Below, in pieces: positions 1 to 7,329 of a stretch of 64,000 nt of DNA. Location: assembly GCF_000971115.1 (NCBI RefSeq), contig NZ_BBLV01000011.1:1-64000 (forward strand). Reading direction: 5' to 3'. The position numbers and the translations under genes were made by a program. Source of the stretch: Demequina gelatinilytica. Lineage in GTDB: Bacteria; Actinomycetota; Actinomycetes; Actinomycetales; Demequinaceae. Below the pieces are notes generated by a model. That model was not told the origin of the DNA. It was given only the letters and a program-made list of their open reading frames with translations, and did not search any database. Positions within the stretch are counted from its first letter, which is position 1; every line of letters begins with the position of its first letter.

Positions 1-2297
1 CCGCGGCGCCCTACGCGCCGGCCTCCATGGTGGCCGGCGCGAGCCTCGCGGGCCGCTCCGGCGAGCCGGAGTACGACGAGGACTCGATCCCGATGCCCAC
101 CGGCATCGACGCGCTCATCGCCGCCGACGCGGCGGCCGCGCCTACCGCGGAGCCGGTCGACGGTGCCGAGCTGACCTCGGGCGTCTCGGAGGCGGGTCTG
201 CCGACGCGCCGCCGTCGCGCCGAGGGCTCGGCCGCCGATGCGAACGAGGAGGCGGAGAAGGTCATCGGTCTTCCCGTCCGCGCGACCGCAGCACAGCTGA
301 GCGCGCTCGACGCGGAGACCGCGGCGTTCACGCCGACCGTGTCGCCCGCCGAGATCGACCCCCAGACCGCGGAGGAGCGTGCCTCGGTGTTCCGCGGCTT
401 CCGCTCGCGTCGCGAGACCGCGAAGCCCGAGCCGCGTACCGACCTTCCCGAGGCCGTCCCGCCGGTCATGGCCGATGCGCTCGGCGAGCCGACGGCGCCC
501 GAGGCGCCTGCCCTGCCGACCCGTAGCGTCGGCGGTGCGTTCGCGGCGTTCGACGCGATGCGTCGCGCCTCTGCCGCCGTCGACCGTGGCGAGGGCACCG
601 AGCTCGAGCCGCGCGTGGACGAGCCCGCCGCGGAGGTTCCCGCGTTCGAGCCCGAGCCGGAGCCCGTCGTCGAGCCCGAGCCCGCCGCGCCTGCGCTGCC
701 CTCGTTCTCCGTCCCCAAGCTCGCGACCACCGAGATCCCGCTGGTCTCGCGCCGCGAGCCGGTTCGCGAGGAGCCCGTGCAGCCGGAGGAGGCGCCCGCC
801 TCGCCGTTCGCGCGCTCCCCGTACGGTGCGCCTTTCGCCGCGCCTGCGGCCCCGTCCGCCGAGGTCGCTTCGGTGGTCCCGGTCGCGCCGGTCGAGGACA
901 CGGCGCCGGTCGCGCCGGCCGAGCCGGAGGTCTTCACGATCCCGAGCCTCGAGCCCGACGCCGACGCACACGCCGAGCCCGCTGTGCAGGAGCCCGCGCT
1001 CGAGCAGCCGGTCGCCCTCGAGCCCGAGCCGGAGCCGGAGCAGGCCGCGGCCCCGTGGTCCGCGGTGCTCGCTCCCGAGCCGCAGAACCCGAGCGCCACC
1101 GAGCCGACGCCGTGGCAGCCCACCTCCCCGTGGGCGGCAGCGGAGCCCGCGTTCCCGACGCCGGAGCCCGAGCACCTCGCCCCGGCCGCGCAGGAGGCGC
1201 AGCCCGTGGCGGCACCCGAGCCCGAGCCGGCGGCCGCGCCCTGGATGGACGGTGCCGCGTTCGCGGCTGCCGCCGCCGCGCGCGAGCTCCCCGTCGAGCC
1301 CGAGCCCGCGCCCACGCCCGCTTCGTCGGTGCCGTCCCCGGGCGTGACCGAGGCGCTCCTCGACGACCCGTACTCGTACGGCGGCACGCACGAGCCGAGC
1401 ATGGACGACATCATCGCGCAGGCCTCGGGCGAGGAGGCCGGCCGCGCCGGGTTCTTCGGCCGCCTGTTCGGTCGTGGCGGCCGTGACGAGGACACCGCGG
1501 CTCCGGCCGCCTCGTCGCCCCAGGCACGCGCCCCGTTCGCGCCGATCGACGCCCCGGCGCCGGTCCCGGCGGTGCCGACCTCGGGCTTCGAGCCCGCGGC
1601 GGAGCCCGCTGCCCAGCCGTGGGCGCCTGCTCCGGTCGCGGAGACCTGGCCGACCGCGCCCGCACCTGCCGAGGAGCCGGCCCAGGCCCCCAACCCCTGG
1701 GCCGTGGCGGCTCCCGCCCCTGTCGAGGAGCCGGCGGCGCCCGCGACCCCGGCACCGGCCCCGGCTGCATCGTTCGCTCCCGAGCCGGAGGACCAGGGTC
1801 ACCACGCACCCGCGCCCTTCTCCTCGTTCGCTCCCGAGGCGCCGGTGTTCGAGCCCCGTACCGGGCCCGCGACGTTCTCGCCGGACGACCTCGCCCAGCC
1901 CAGCGGTTGGGCCACGGCAGGCGCCTCGGCGCTGGCCGCGGCGACGGATGAGCCGGGCGGCTACCAGCCCGTGCTCGACACGGAGCACTCGTCCGGCCGG
2001 GTCTTCTCGGACGACGACGCGGACATGACGCGCATGGCGTTCTCCGAGCTCAGCTCGCTGTCGGAGCTGCGTCCCAAGGTCGAGAAGACCAAGGCGGGGC
2101 TCCAGAAGCGTCGCGCCCCGGAGGCCGCTCCCGTCGAGGTCAAGCCGATCGCGGAGGAGGTCACGCTCGCACCCAAGGAGCGCGACGCCGATGCCGTCCG
2201 CAGCCGTTTCAGCAGCTTCTACTCCGGCACCCAGCGGGCCAGGACGGACGCCGCCGAGCTCGACCTGCGGTCTACGCCGCAGCCGGCGAACGAGTAG
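1..2297 (+). CDS. C-terminal tail of a conservon sensor histidine kinase (CvnA-like), 5' end outside window
   Basis: Only the tail is visible: about 764 codons, open to the left edge and ending at TAG 2295-2297. It is extremely rich in Pro, Ala and Glu, with many PEPEP runs, so it is probably disordered. The family call rests on position (directly before roadblock, DUF742 and GTPase genes) and on tail motifs typical of actinobacterial nitrate-sensor-type kinases. A first GLPTRRRR and FRGFRSRR stretch lies near visible residues 60-135, and a second GLQKRR and FSSFYSGTQRAR stretch at the C-terminus, with about 550 residues of low-complexity sequence between them. No kinase or ATPase domain lies inside the window. 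In the family the kinase is membrane-bound and works with the three downstream proteins. The length of the tail is unusual. Confidence 0.75.
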   Translation, partial: AAPYAPASMVAGASLAGRSGEPEYDEDSIPMPTGIDALIAADAAAAPTAEPVDGAELTSGVSEAGLPTRRRRAEGSAADANEEAEKVIGLPVRATAAQLSALDAETAAFTPTVSPAEIDPQTAEERASVFRGFRSRRETAKPEPRTDLPEAVPPVMADALGEPTAPEAPALPTRSVGGAFAAFDAMRRASAAVDRGEGTELEPRVDEPAAEVPAFEPEPEPVVEPEPAAPALPSFSVPKLATTEIPLVSRREPVREEPVQPEEAPASPFARSPYGAPFAAPAAPSAEVASVVPVAPVEDTAPVAPAEPEVFTIPSLEPDADAHAEPAVQEPALEQPVALEPEPEPEQAAAPWSAVLAPEPQNPSATEPTPWQPTSPWAAAEPAFPTPEPEHLAPAAQEAQPVAAPEPEPAAAPWMDGAAFAAAAAARELPVEPEPAPTPASSVPSPGVTEALLDDPYSYGGTHEPSMDDIIAQASGEEAGRAGFFGRLFGRGGRDEDTAAPAASSPQARAPFAPIDAPAPVPAVPTSGFEPAAEPAAQPWAPAPVAETWPTAPAPAEEPAQAPNPWAVAAPAPVEEPAAPATPAPAPAASFAPEPEDQGHHAPAPFSSFAPEAPVFEPRTGPATFSPDDLAQPSGWATAGASALAAATDEPGGYQPVLDTEHSSGRVFSDDDADMTRMAFSELSSLSELRPKVEKTKAGLQKRRAPEAAPVEVKPIAEEVTLAPKERDADAVRSRFSSFYSGTQRARTDAAELDLRSTPQPANE

Positions 2298-2360
2298 CCC
2301 GATGACCCACCACGACCACCCCGAGGCCACCCGGCCGCGCATCACACACAAGGAGCACAT

Positions 2361-2801
2361 GTGACCGCCCTCAGCAGCGAGGCCACCAATTTCGGGTGGC
2401 TTCTGGACAACTTCGTCGAGTCGGTGCCCGGCACGCGCCACACCCTCGTGGTGAGCGCCGACGGCCTCCTCATGGCGATGTCGAAGAACCTCGACCGCAC
2501 GGAGGGCGACACCCTCGCCGCGATCGTGGCCGGCATGTCGAGCCTCACGCGCGGCGCCGCCCGCCAGCTCGCCGCCGGCGAGGTCCGCCAGTCGATCGTC
2601 GAGATGGACGAGCTGTTCCTCTTCCTGATGAGCGTCTCCAACGGCTCGGTGCTCGCGGTCGCTGCCGACTCGAGCTGCGACGTGGGCCTCGTGGGCTACG
2701 AGATGACGCTGCTGGTGTCGCGCTTCGAGAACGCGCTCACGCCGCAGCTCATCACCGAGATGCGCCAGAACCTCCCGACGAACGGTCAGACGAGGGCCTG
2801 A
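2361..2801 (+). CDS. Roadblock/LC7 domain protein (conservon CvnB-like)
   Basis: 146 aa from GTG 2361, preceded by AAGGAG at 2350-2355. An overlapping ATG at 2359 is followed at once by a stop and is not the start. The whole protein is one roadblock/LC7 (MglB-like) domain. It starts with NFGWLLDNFV, continues with VSADGLLMAMS, and contains the conserved region around ITRGAARQLA-type sequence and MDELFLFLM. In conservons this protein partners the small GTPase encoded two genes downstream, by analogy with MglB and MglA. It follows the kinase by 63 nt, and the next gene starts one base after its stop. Function is inferred from family and gene order. Confidence 0.88.
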   Translation: MTALSSEATNFGWLLDNFVESVPGTRHTLVVSADGLLMAMSKNLDRTEGDTLAAIVAGMSSLTRGAARQLAAGEVRQSIVEMDELFLFLMSVSNGSVLAVAADSSCDVGLVGYEMTLLVSRFENALTPQLITEMRQNLPTNGQTRA

Positions 2802-2802
2802 T

Positions 2803-3201
2803 ATGTCTGATGCCACCACGCCGTACGGCGACGAGGAGGAGGCGTACACGGTCCGGCCGTACGCCGTCACCGGTGGACGGGTCAGCGCCGCGAGCAAGGA
2901 CCTCCCCATGGAGGCCCTGGTCGAGGCGACGACCGACGTCGACTCCCTCTCGGGCGTGACGCCCGAGAAGAAGAAGATCCTGCAGCTCGCTACAGGTCAG
3001 TACCAGTCCGTGGCTGAGCTCTCGGCTCACACCCGCCTTCCGCTGGGTGTGGTCCGGGTGCTCGTGACGGATCTTGCCGAAGTCAACTATCTGAAGATCC
3101 ACGCAGGCGGCACGGCCGACGACGCGTCCACGCATGACGAGTCCGGCGCCCTGTCCCTCAGTCTCCTGGAGAGTGTCCTCGATGGCATCGCAGCCCTCTA
3201 A
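2803..3201 (+). CDS. DUF742 family protein (conservon CvnC-like)
   Basis: 132 aa with the standard DUF742 layout. It has an N-terminal VRPYAVTGGR motif (about residues 18-27), LPMEALV, and then a winged-helix-like segment, SVAELSAHTRLPLGVVRVLV, near residues 68-87. The final 20 nt overlap the start of the GTPase gene, so translation is probably coupled. The molecular role of DUF742 proteins is not settled; in Streptomyces conservons they act with the kinase, roadblock and GTPase proteins. The start ATG at 2803 gives the expected N-terminus. Confidence 0.88.
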   Translation: MSDATTPYGDEEEAYTVRPYAVTGGRVSAASKDLPMEALVEATTDVDSLSGVTPEKKKILQLATGQYQSVAELSAHTRLPLGVVRVLVTDLAEVNYLKIHAGGTADDASTHDESGALSLSLLESVLDGIAAL

Positions 3202-3784
3202 CGCAGCAGTCGCAGGTGGGGCCGCGGTCGCCGCTCCCACCGTCGTCAAGATCGTGGTCGCGGGCGGCTTCGCCGTCGGCAAGACCACGTTCATCGGCTC
3301 GATCTCCGACATCGACCCGCTCAACACCGAGGCCGCCATGACGGAGCACTCGGTAGGCGTCGACGATGCGGGCGGCGTGACCGACCGCAAGACCACCACC
3401 ACCGTCGCCATGGACTTCGGCCGCATCGCGCTGCCGGGCTCGCTGTGGCTCTACCTGTTCGGCACGCCTGGCCAGGACCGCTTCCTCTTCATGTGGGACG
3501 ACCTTGTCCGCGGTGCGATCGGCGCCGTGGTGCTGGTCGACACCGAGCGTCTCGACCAGTGCTTCCCCGCGGTCGACTACTTCGAGGGCCGGGGCATCCC
3601 GTTCGTCGTGTGCGTCAACTGCTTCGACGGCGTCGCCCGTCACACCCTCGAGGACGTGCGCGAGGCGCTCGGCATCTCCGAGGACACCCCGATCATGTAC
3701 ACGGACGCCCGTGAGAAGGCGGCCACCAAGCAGGCGCTGATCTCCGTGGTCCAGCTCGCGATGCGTCGCATCCAGGACCGCTGA
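3182..3784 (+). CDS. Conservon small GTPase (CvnD-like, MglA/Rab-type)
   Basis: 200 aa. The ATG at 3182 is chosen over an upstream in-frame ATG because GGAGAG at 3168-3173 is well spaced and the N-terminus then matches the family. Motifs: P-loop GGFAVGKTT near residues 28-36, a G3 region in the atypical form LFGTPGQDRF, and a G4-like VNCFD. These variants (TPGQ instead of DTAGQ, VNxFD instead of NKxD) are normal for the actinobacterial CvnD group. It is the last gene of the operon and is followed by a strong hairpin at 3811-3841. Its predicted role is a nucleotide-dependent switch with the roadblock protein, downstream of the membrane kinase. Confidence 0.9.
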   Translation: MASQPSNAAVAGGAAVAAPTVVKIVVAGGFAVGKTTFIGSISDIDPLNTEAAMTEHSVGVDDAGGVTDRKTTTTVAMDFGRIALPGSLWLYLFGTPGQDRFLFMWDDLVRGAIGAVVLVDTERLDQCFPAVDYFEGRGIPFVVCVNCFDGVARHTLEDVREALGISEDTPIMYTDAREKAATKQALISVVQLAMRRIQDR

Positions 3785-3810
3785 GCATCACGCCGGCATC
3801 AGCTGAGGCA

Positions 3811-3841
3811 GGGAGCGCCCCCGCGTTGCGGGGGCGCTCCC
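3811..3841 (+). terminator. Hairpin terminator of the conservon operon
   Basis: A perfect 14-bp stem (GGGAGCGCCCCCGC) with a 3-nt loop GTT, 26 nt after the GTPase stop. There is no long T run, as is common for high-GC actinobacterial terminators. Confidence 0.8.
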
Positions 3842-3863
3842 ATGTCCGGGCTACCCTTCTACC

Positions 3864-4292
3864 GTGATCTACGTCGACGGCTCCGCGCTCTGCCGGTTCC
3901 TGCCGGGCGTGCGCTACTTCGACGAGTTCAACGACTTCGCGGTGCCGCGGATCCAGGAGCTCGCGACCACGCAGCTGGGGTTCACCGAGCTGCGCCAGGC
4001 CGCCGAGCTCTATCCCCGCGAGCAGAAGGCCAAGGCCTTCGACGTGGTCGAGATGGTGCGGGGCTCGATCCCGGTGATCCGGTTCTCGGAGCACAACGTC
4101 TCGGTGTCGACGCACGCGGTCGCGGTCCTCAAGCCGTTCGCGGCGCTCCACCTGGGTGCGGCGGTCGCGCACCCCGAGATCCACGCGATCCTCACCTACG
4201 ACGCCGAGCTCGCACGCGCGTCCGAGCTGTACGAGCTCCAGGTGCTGAGCCCGGGCCTCGCTCCGGGCTGGCACAATGTCACCGGCGCGTGA
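3864..4292 (+). CDS. PIN domain ribonuclease-like protein (orphan VapC-like)
   Basis: 142 aa from GTG 3864. The N-terminus MIYVDGSALCRFL and the C-terminal segment with ILTYDAELARA followed by ELQVLSPG are the two ends of a PIN fold. Acidic residues at D5, in the central helices (E42 region) and in TYDAEL are candidate metal ligands. A -10 box TACCCT at 3852-3857 lies 6 nt before the start, so the mRNA is probably leaderless. No antitoxin-like ORF precedes it; the conservon terminator lies directly upstream. It ends 27 nt before a tRNA-Ser gene. Many PIN toxins cut tRNA or rRNA, but without a partner this could be a domesticated nuclease. Family confident, target unknown. Confidence 0.75.
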   Translation: MIYVDGSALCRFLPGVRYFDEFNDFAVPRIQELATTQLGFTELRQAAELYPREQKAKAFDVVEMVRGSIPVIRFSEHNVSVSTHAVAVLKPFAALHLGAAVAHPEIHAILTYDAELARASELYELQVLSPGLAPGWHNVTGA

Positions 4293-4319
4293 GCGTCCGA
4301 GGCGCACCGGTGGCGCCGA

Positions 4320-4410
4320 GGAGAGTTGACCGAGCGGCCGAAGGTGACAGTCTTGAAAACTGTTGAGGCGTAACCCGTCTCCATGGGTTCGAATCCCATA
4401 CTCTCCGCCA
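4320..4410 (+). tRNA. tRNA-Ser (anticodon UGA), CCA encoded
   Basis: Acceptor arms GGAGAGT and ACTCTCC pair perfectly. The anticodon loop CTTGAAA reads TGA (4354-4356). A long class II variable arm follows, and the T arm contains GGTTCGAATCC. Discriminator G is at 4407 and CCA at 4408-4410. No separate promoter is obvious, so it may be read through from the PIN gene 27 nt upstream. Confidence 0.95.
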
Positions 4411-4434
4411 CGGCATCGTCCCGCTCGGGGCGTT

Positions 4435-4464
4435 TTGCCGCATCGCGCGTGCGCCCGCTATCCT
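4435..4464 (+). promoter_or_regulatory. Promoter of tRNA-Ser(GCU)
   Basis: TTGCCG at 4435-4440 and TATCCT at 4459-4464 are separated by 18 bp. The -10 ends 10 nt before the tRNA 5' end. Confidence 0.6.
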
Positions 4465-4474
4465 GGGCACCCTT

Positions 4475-4566
4475 GGAGACGTCGCATAGTCAGGTCTAGT
4501 GCGCGGTCCTGCTAAGACCGTGAGGGGCTTAAACCCCCTCCGTGGGTTCAAATCCCACCGTCTCCG
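4475..4566 (+). tRNA. tRNA-Ser (anticodon GCU)
   Basis: GGAGACG pairs with CGTCTCC. The anticodon loop CTGCTAA reads GCT (4511-4513). It has a long variable arm (GAGGGG...CCCCCTC) and T arm GGTTCAAATCC. Discriminator G is at 4566. The next bases are CTC, so CCA is not encoded here, unlike the other two tRNA genes. Confidence 0.95.
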
Positions 4567-4570
4567 CTCT

Positions 4571-4604
4571 CGAGAGGCCCCGCTCCGGCGGGGCCTCTCG
4601 TCTT
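4571..4604 (+). terminator. Terminator after tRNA-Ser(GCU)
   Basis: A perfect 13-bp stem CGAGAGGCCCCGC (4571-4583) with a TCCG loop, followed by TCTT. Confidence 0.8.
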
Positions 4605-4635
4605 CCCGGCGGGTCCGACGCCCCACCGCTCCACC

Positions 4636-4785
4636 CCACCCGAAGTGGTGGGTGGTTGTCGGTTCTCGGATCTCCACGCGCCGCAGTGGTACGTCAATGC
4701 CGCCGCGCGATCGTGGGCGACCATGGCCTACCACTGCCGTGGCGGGATCTCGTGGAGCCGCCAAGGCCTACCACTTGCGGGAGGG
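4636..4785. repeat. Inverted pair of intergenic repeat units (family 1, copies 1 and 2)
   Basis: This fills the convergent gap between the tRNA genes and the epimerase gene. The forward unit has AAGTGGT at 4643 and CAGTGGT at 4684, 41 bp apart. The inverted unit has ACCACTG at 4730 and ACCACTT at 4770, 40 bp apart. The two units align when one is reverse-complemented (CCCG(C)AAGTGGT, a variable middle with TTG and CGG, then GCAGTGGTA). Related units occur at 22714, 28815, 42117 and 42390. No ORF or known element explains them. Confidence 0.75.
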
Positions 4786-4818
4786 CGTCGGGCCTGCCCG
4801 GCGCACGGCGGCGCGGTG

Positions 4819-5805
4819 TCAGACCGCGGGCACAGCCTCCCGGTGCCATGCGGCCGTCGCTGCGAGGCCCTCGTCGAGGCTGGTCGACGCCGTCCACCCG
4901 AGCACCGCCTCCGCCTTGGCGACGTCGAGGCGCTTCTGGCGCACGGGGCCCGTGCGTACCCCGCGGAACTGGGGCTCGCGCGCCGTGCCGTCGTAGGCGA
5001 GGCTGAGCCGCTCGGCCACGTCCCTGACGGACGTCAGCGTCCCGGTCCCGAAGTTGAAGGCGATCTCGGCGCCGCCGGCGGCCAGGTGCTCGGCGGCGCT
5101 CATGTAGGCGCGCGCCATGTCCCCCACGTAGAGGAAGTCGAGCCGCGTGCTCCCGTCGTCGCGGTCGCCGAAGTCGTACTCGATCCCGCCCGCGAGCTGC
5201 GCGAGCGCACGAGGGACGAGCCGGGACTCGTGCCGGTCCCCGGGGCCGTAGGTGTTCATGAAGCGGCAGGCGGTGACCGGGATCCGGAACGCCTTGCCGT
5301 ATCCGCGCACGATCATCTCCGCGGCGGCCTTCGAGGGGCCGTACAGGTTCGCCGCCGGACCCGGGTCCTGGGTCTCGGGGATGGGCTCGGGGGTGAAGTT
5401 GTCGCCGTAGTAGGCGCCGCTCGACGCGAACACGAACAGGGGCGCGGCGTCGGCCAGCCGGCATGCCTCGAGCAGCGTGGTGGTGCCCCGGACGTTGGAG
5501 TCGACCACGCCTTCGGGGTCGCGCAGGCTGTTCGCGACGATCGGGTCCGCCGCGAGGTGCAGCACCACGTCGAAGGACGAGTCGGAGAACAGGCTCCGGA
5601 CCAGTGGGCCGTCGCGCAGGTCTCCGTGGACGAAGGTGATCGCATCCTCGACGCCCATGTCCTCGAGCGGTTTGCCCGGGATGTCCTCGCGATCGATCAC
5701 GGTGACGCGCGCGCCTCGGTCCACGAGCTCGCGCACCAGGTGGCTCCCGCCGAACCCTGCGCCGCCCGTCACCAGACAGGTCCGTCCTTGCCACATGTCG
5801 GCCAT
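4819..5805 (-). CDS. NAD-dependent epimerase/dehydratase (extended SDR)
   Basis: 328 aa from the ATG preceded by a GGGGGG stretch. The Rossmann motif TGGAGFGGSHL is at residues 13-23; G replaces the I usual in GxxGxIG and is tolerated in some members. Ser128 or Ser129 in FASSGAYYGD and the catalytic YxxxK pair (Tyr155, Lys159, in YGPSK) are present. The C-terminal half has NTYGPGDR, RLDFLYVGDMA and the usual substrate-domain end. Such enzymes act on nucleotide sugars (4-epimerases, 4,6-dehydratases); the substrate cannot be read from sequence. It stands alone on the minus strand and converges on the tRNA genes. Confidence 0.87.
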   Translation of the reverse strand: MADMWQGRTCLVTGGAGFGGSHLVRELVDRGARVTVIDREDIPGKPLEDMGVEDAITFVHGDLRDGPLVRSLFSDSSFDVVLHLAADPIVANSLRDPEGVVDSNVRGTTTLLEACRLADAAPLFVFASSGAYYGDNFTPEPIPETQDPGPAANLYGPSKAAAEMIVRGYGKAFRIPVTACRFMNTYGPGDRHESRLVPRALAQLAGGIEYDFGDRDDGSTRLDFLYVGDMARAYMSAAEHLAAGGAEIAFNFGTGTLTSVRDVAERLSLAYDGTAREPQFRGVRTGPVRQKRLDVAKAEAVLGWTASTSLDEGLAATAAWHREAVPAV

Positions 5806-6024
5806 CTCAATCCCCCCTCGAGATCCCCCTCGACCGTGCCCGATGCTCCCGTGACCGCGCATCGGCGGCGTGGGGACGAACCGGACATGTCGATCATGCC
5901 GCCCGTGGTGCATGAATGTGAAGTCCCGGCCGAGAAATCGCGAGATCCGTGCGCGGCCCGCCCGGCCGCCCGGCCGGGCCGGCGCCGCTGCGTCGACGTG
6001 TACCGAACCCCTCCGGAAACCCTG

Positions 6025-6030
6025 TATAGT
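6025..6030 (+). promoter_or_regulatory. -10 box of tRNA-Arg gene
   Basis: TATAGT ends 24 nt before the tRNA 5' end. No convincing -35 hexamer is seen 16-19 bp upstream. Confidence 0.45.
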
Positions 6031-6054
6031 TGTGTCTCGGCCCGCGAGGGCCAC

Positions 6055-6130
6055 GCGCCCGTAGCTCAACGGATAGAGCATCTGACTACGGATCAGAAGG
6101 TTGGGGGTTCGAATCCCTCCGGGCGCGCCA
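6055..6130 (+). tRNA. tRNA-Arg (anticodon ACG), CCA encoded
   Basis: GCGCCCG pairs with CGGGCGC. D arm GCTC...GAGC, anticodon stem TCTGA/TCAGA with loop CTACGGA (ACG at 6088-6090), and T arm GGTTCGAATCC. Discriminator G is at 6127 and CCA at 6128-6130. The ACG anticodon would be read as ICG after deamination. Confidence 0.96.
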
Positions 6131-6195
6131 GACATCGAGGCCGGACCGTCAGGTCCGGCCTTCGTCGTCTCCGCGGCGCGTGCGAGCATGGTGCC

Positions 6196-6774
6196 ATGCG
6201 TGGCGCCTCCGACCGGGATCCCGCCGCCGCGGCCTCGCGCTACCGCATCGGCCGCGACGCGGCGCAGGATGCGCGCGAGACGGACGATGCGCCCGAGGCG
6301 GACCTCGACGTGGCCGCGCTCTCCGCGCGGGAGGAGCGGCGTGTCCGCGCGCAGGAGCGCGAGGCGCGCCTGCGCCGCGACAGGGCGGCGACCCAGCACC
6401 TGTGGGTCGAGAGGCGCCTCGAGGAGGCGTTCGCCCGGGGCGACTTCGACGACCTCCCGCTGGCGGGCCGGCCCATCCCCGGGCTCGGCACCCACGACCC
6501 CGACTGGTGGGTCAAGGGGCTGGTCGAGCGCGAGCACCTCACCGACCTCGGCCCCGAGTCCGTGCGCCTGCGCGAGGAGGACGCGTCTCTCGATGCGCGG
6601 CTCGACGCGCTCACGACCGCGAACGAGGTGCGCGAGGCGGTCGAGGACTTCAACGCTCGGATCCTCGCGGCGCGCTGCAGGCCCGCGGCCGGTCCACCGC
6701 TCGTGACCCCCACCCGTGACGTCGCGGCCGAGGTCGAGAGGTGGCGTGCGCGCCGGCCCGGCCGCATCGGCTGA
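6196..6774 (+). CDS. DUF1992 (DnaJ-homologue subfamily C member 28-like) protein
   Basis: 192 aa. The conserved core is HLWVERRLEEAFARGDFDDLP followed by GRPIPGL and HDPDWWVKGL, roughly residues 72-115, which is the DUF1992 signature. Long charged Arg/Glu-rich helices flank it. There is no J domain, so a chaperone role is not implied. The start ATG 6196 lies 6 nt after the weak -10-like GAGCAT at 6184-6189, consistent with a leaderless start. The cellular function of DUF1992 proteins is unknown. Confidence 0.82.
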   Translation: MRGASDRDPAAAASRYRIGRDAAQDARETDDAPEADLDVAALSAREERRVRAQEREARLRRDRAATQHLWVERRLEEAFARGDFDDLPLAGRPIPGLGTHDPDWWVKGLVEREHLTDLGPESVRLREEDASLDARLDALTTANEVREAVEDFNARILAARCRPAAGPPLVTPTRDVAAEVERWRARRPGRIG

Positions 6775-6835
6775 CGGCGCCCCCCAAACGCGTGATTTGG
6801 TGCGATAACGGCGTGCCGGAGGCGCGGCGACACGC

Positions 6836-6841
6836 TAGCGT
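6836..6841 (+). promoter_or_regulatory. -10 box of SHOCT-protein gene
   Basis: TAGCGT, giving a predicted transcript start near 6848 and a leader of about 40 nt with AGAAAGG before ATG 6889. Confidence 0.5.
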
Positions 6842-6888
6842 GAGTGGCGACGGCGTGCATGGGCACCCGCACGCAGAAAGGCAACGCG

Positions 6889-7278
6889 ATGGACTTCTTC
6901 GCCAACTTCCTCAACATCCTGCTGTGGTCGCTGTGGTTCGCGATCTGGATCGGCTTCATCTTCCTGGTGATCCGATTCGTGTTCGACGTGTTCCGTGACA
7001 AGGAGCTCTCGGTCATCGGGAAGATCCTGTGGACCCTGCTCCTGGTGATGGTGCCGTGCATCGGCGCGCTCATCTACATCTTCGCGCGCGGCAAGGGCAT
7101 GGCCGCCCGCGACGTGGCGGCCGCGGAGGCCGTCCGCGCCGCGCAGGTCGAGTACACCCAGGGCCTCATGACCGAGGCCGGCGCGGCCACCGAGATCGAG
7201 AAGGCCAAGGCGCTGCTCGACTCGGGCGCGATCACCGAGGAGGAGTTCGCGGCGCTCAAGGCGCGCGCCCTCGCCTGA
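6889..7278 (+). CDS. Two-TM membrane protein with PLDc_N-like helices and C-terminal SHOCT domain
   Basis: 129 aa. ATG 6889 is preferred over the upstream in-frame GTG 6844 because AGAAAGG sits 6 nt ahead and the protein then starts directly with the first hydrophobic helix. Two membrane segments lie at about residues 5-32 and 42-63 (LLLVMVPCIGALIYIFARGKGM, the PLDc_N type). A cytoplasmic helix follows, then a SHOCT motif, KAKALLDSGAITEEEFAALKA, at the C-terminus. SHOCT domains are short oligomerisation or anchoring modules. The exact role is unknown. Confidence 0.82.
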   Translation: MDFFANFLNILLWSLWFAIWIGFIFLVIRFVFDVFRDKELSVIGKILWTLLLVMVPCIGALIYIFARGKGMAARDVAAAEAVRAAQVEYTQGLMTEAGAATEIEKAKALLDSGAITEEEFAALKARALA

Positions 7279-7297
7279 GGCGCGACGAGTCCCCATC

Positions 7298-7329
7298 CGG
7301 CGGCCTGGCCCTCGAGGGTCAGGCCGCCG
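7298..7329. terminator. Bidirectional hairpin between convergent genes
   Basis: CGGCGGCCTGGCCCT and AGGGTCAGGCCGCCG form a 15-bp stem with one mismatch. It overlaps the last codons of the minus-strand gene ending at 7319. Confidence 0.65.

Noticed and set aside
11..1693. Long open frame on the minus strand opposite the kinase tail (Gly/Ala/Ser-rich)
   Set aside because: It is the antisense shadow of the Pro/Ala/Glu tail in high-GC DNA. The plus frame continues the operon and has family tail motifs.
4645..6195. Continuous plus-strand frame joining into the DUF1992 gene
   Set aside because: It runs antisense through the epimerase and across a tRNA gene. The DUF1992 domain starts only after 6196.
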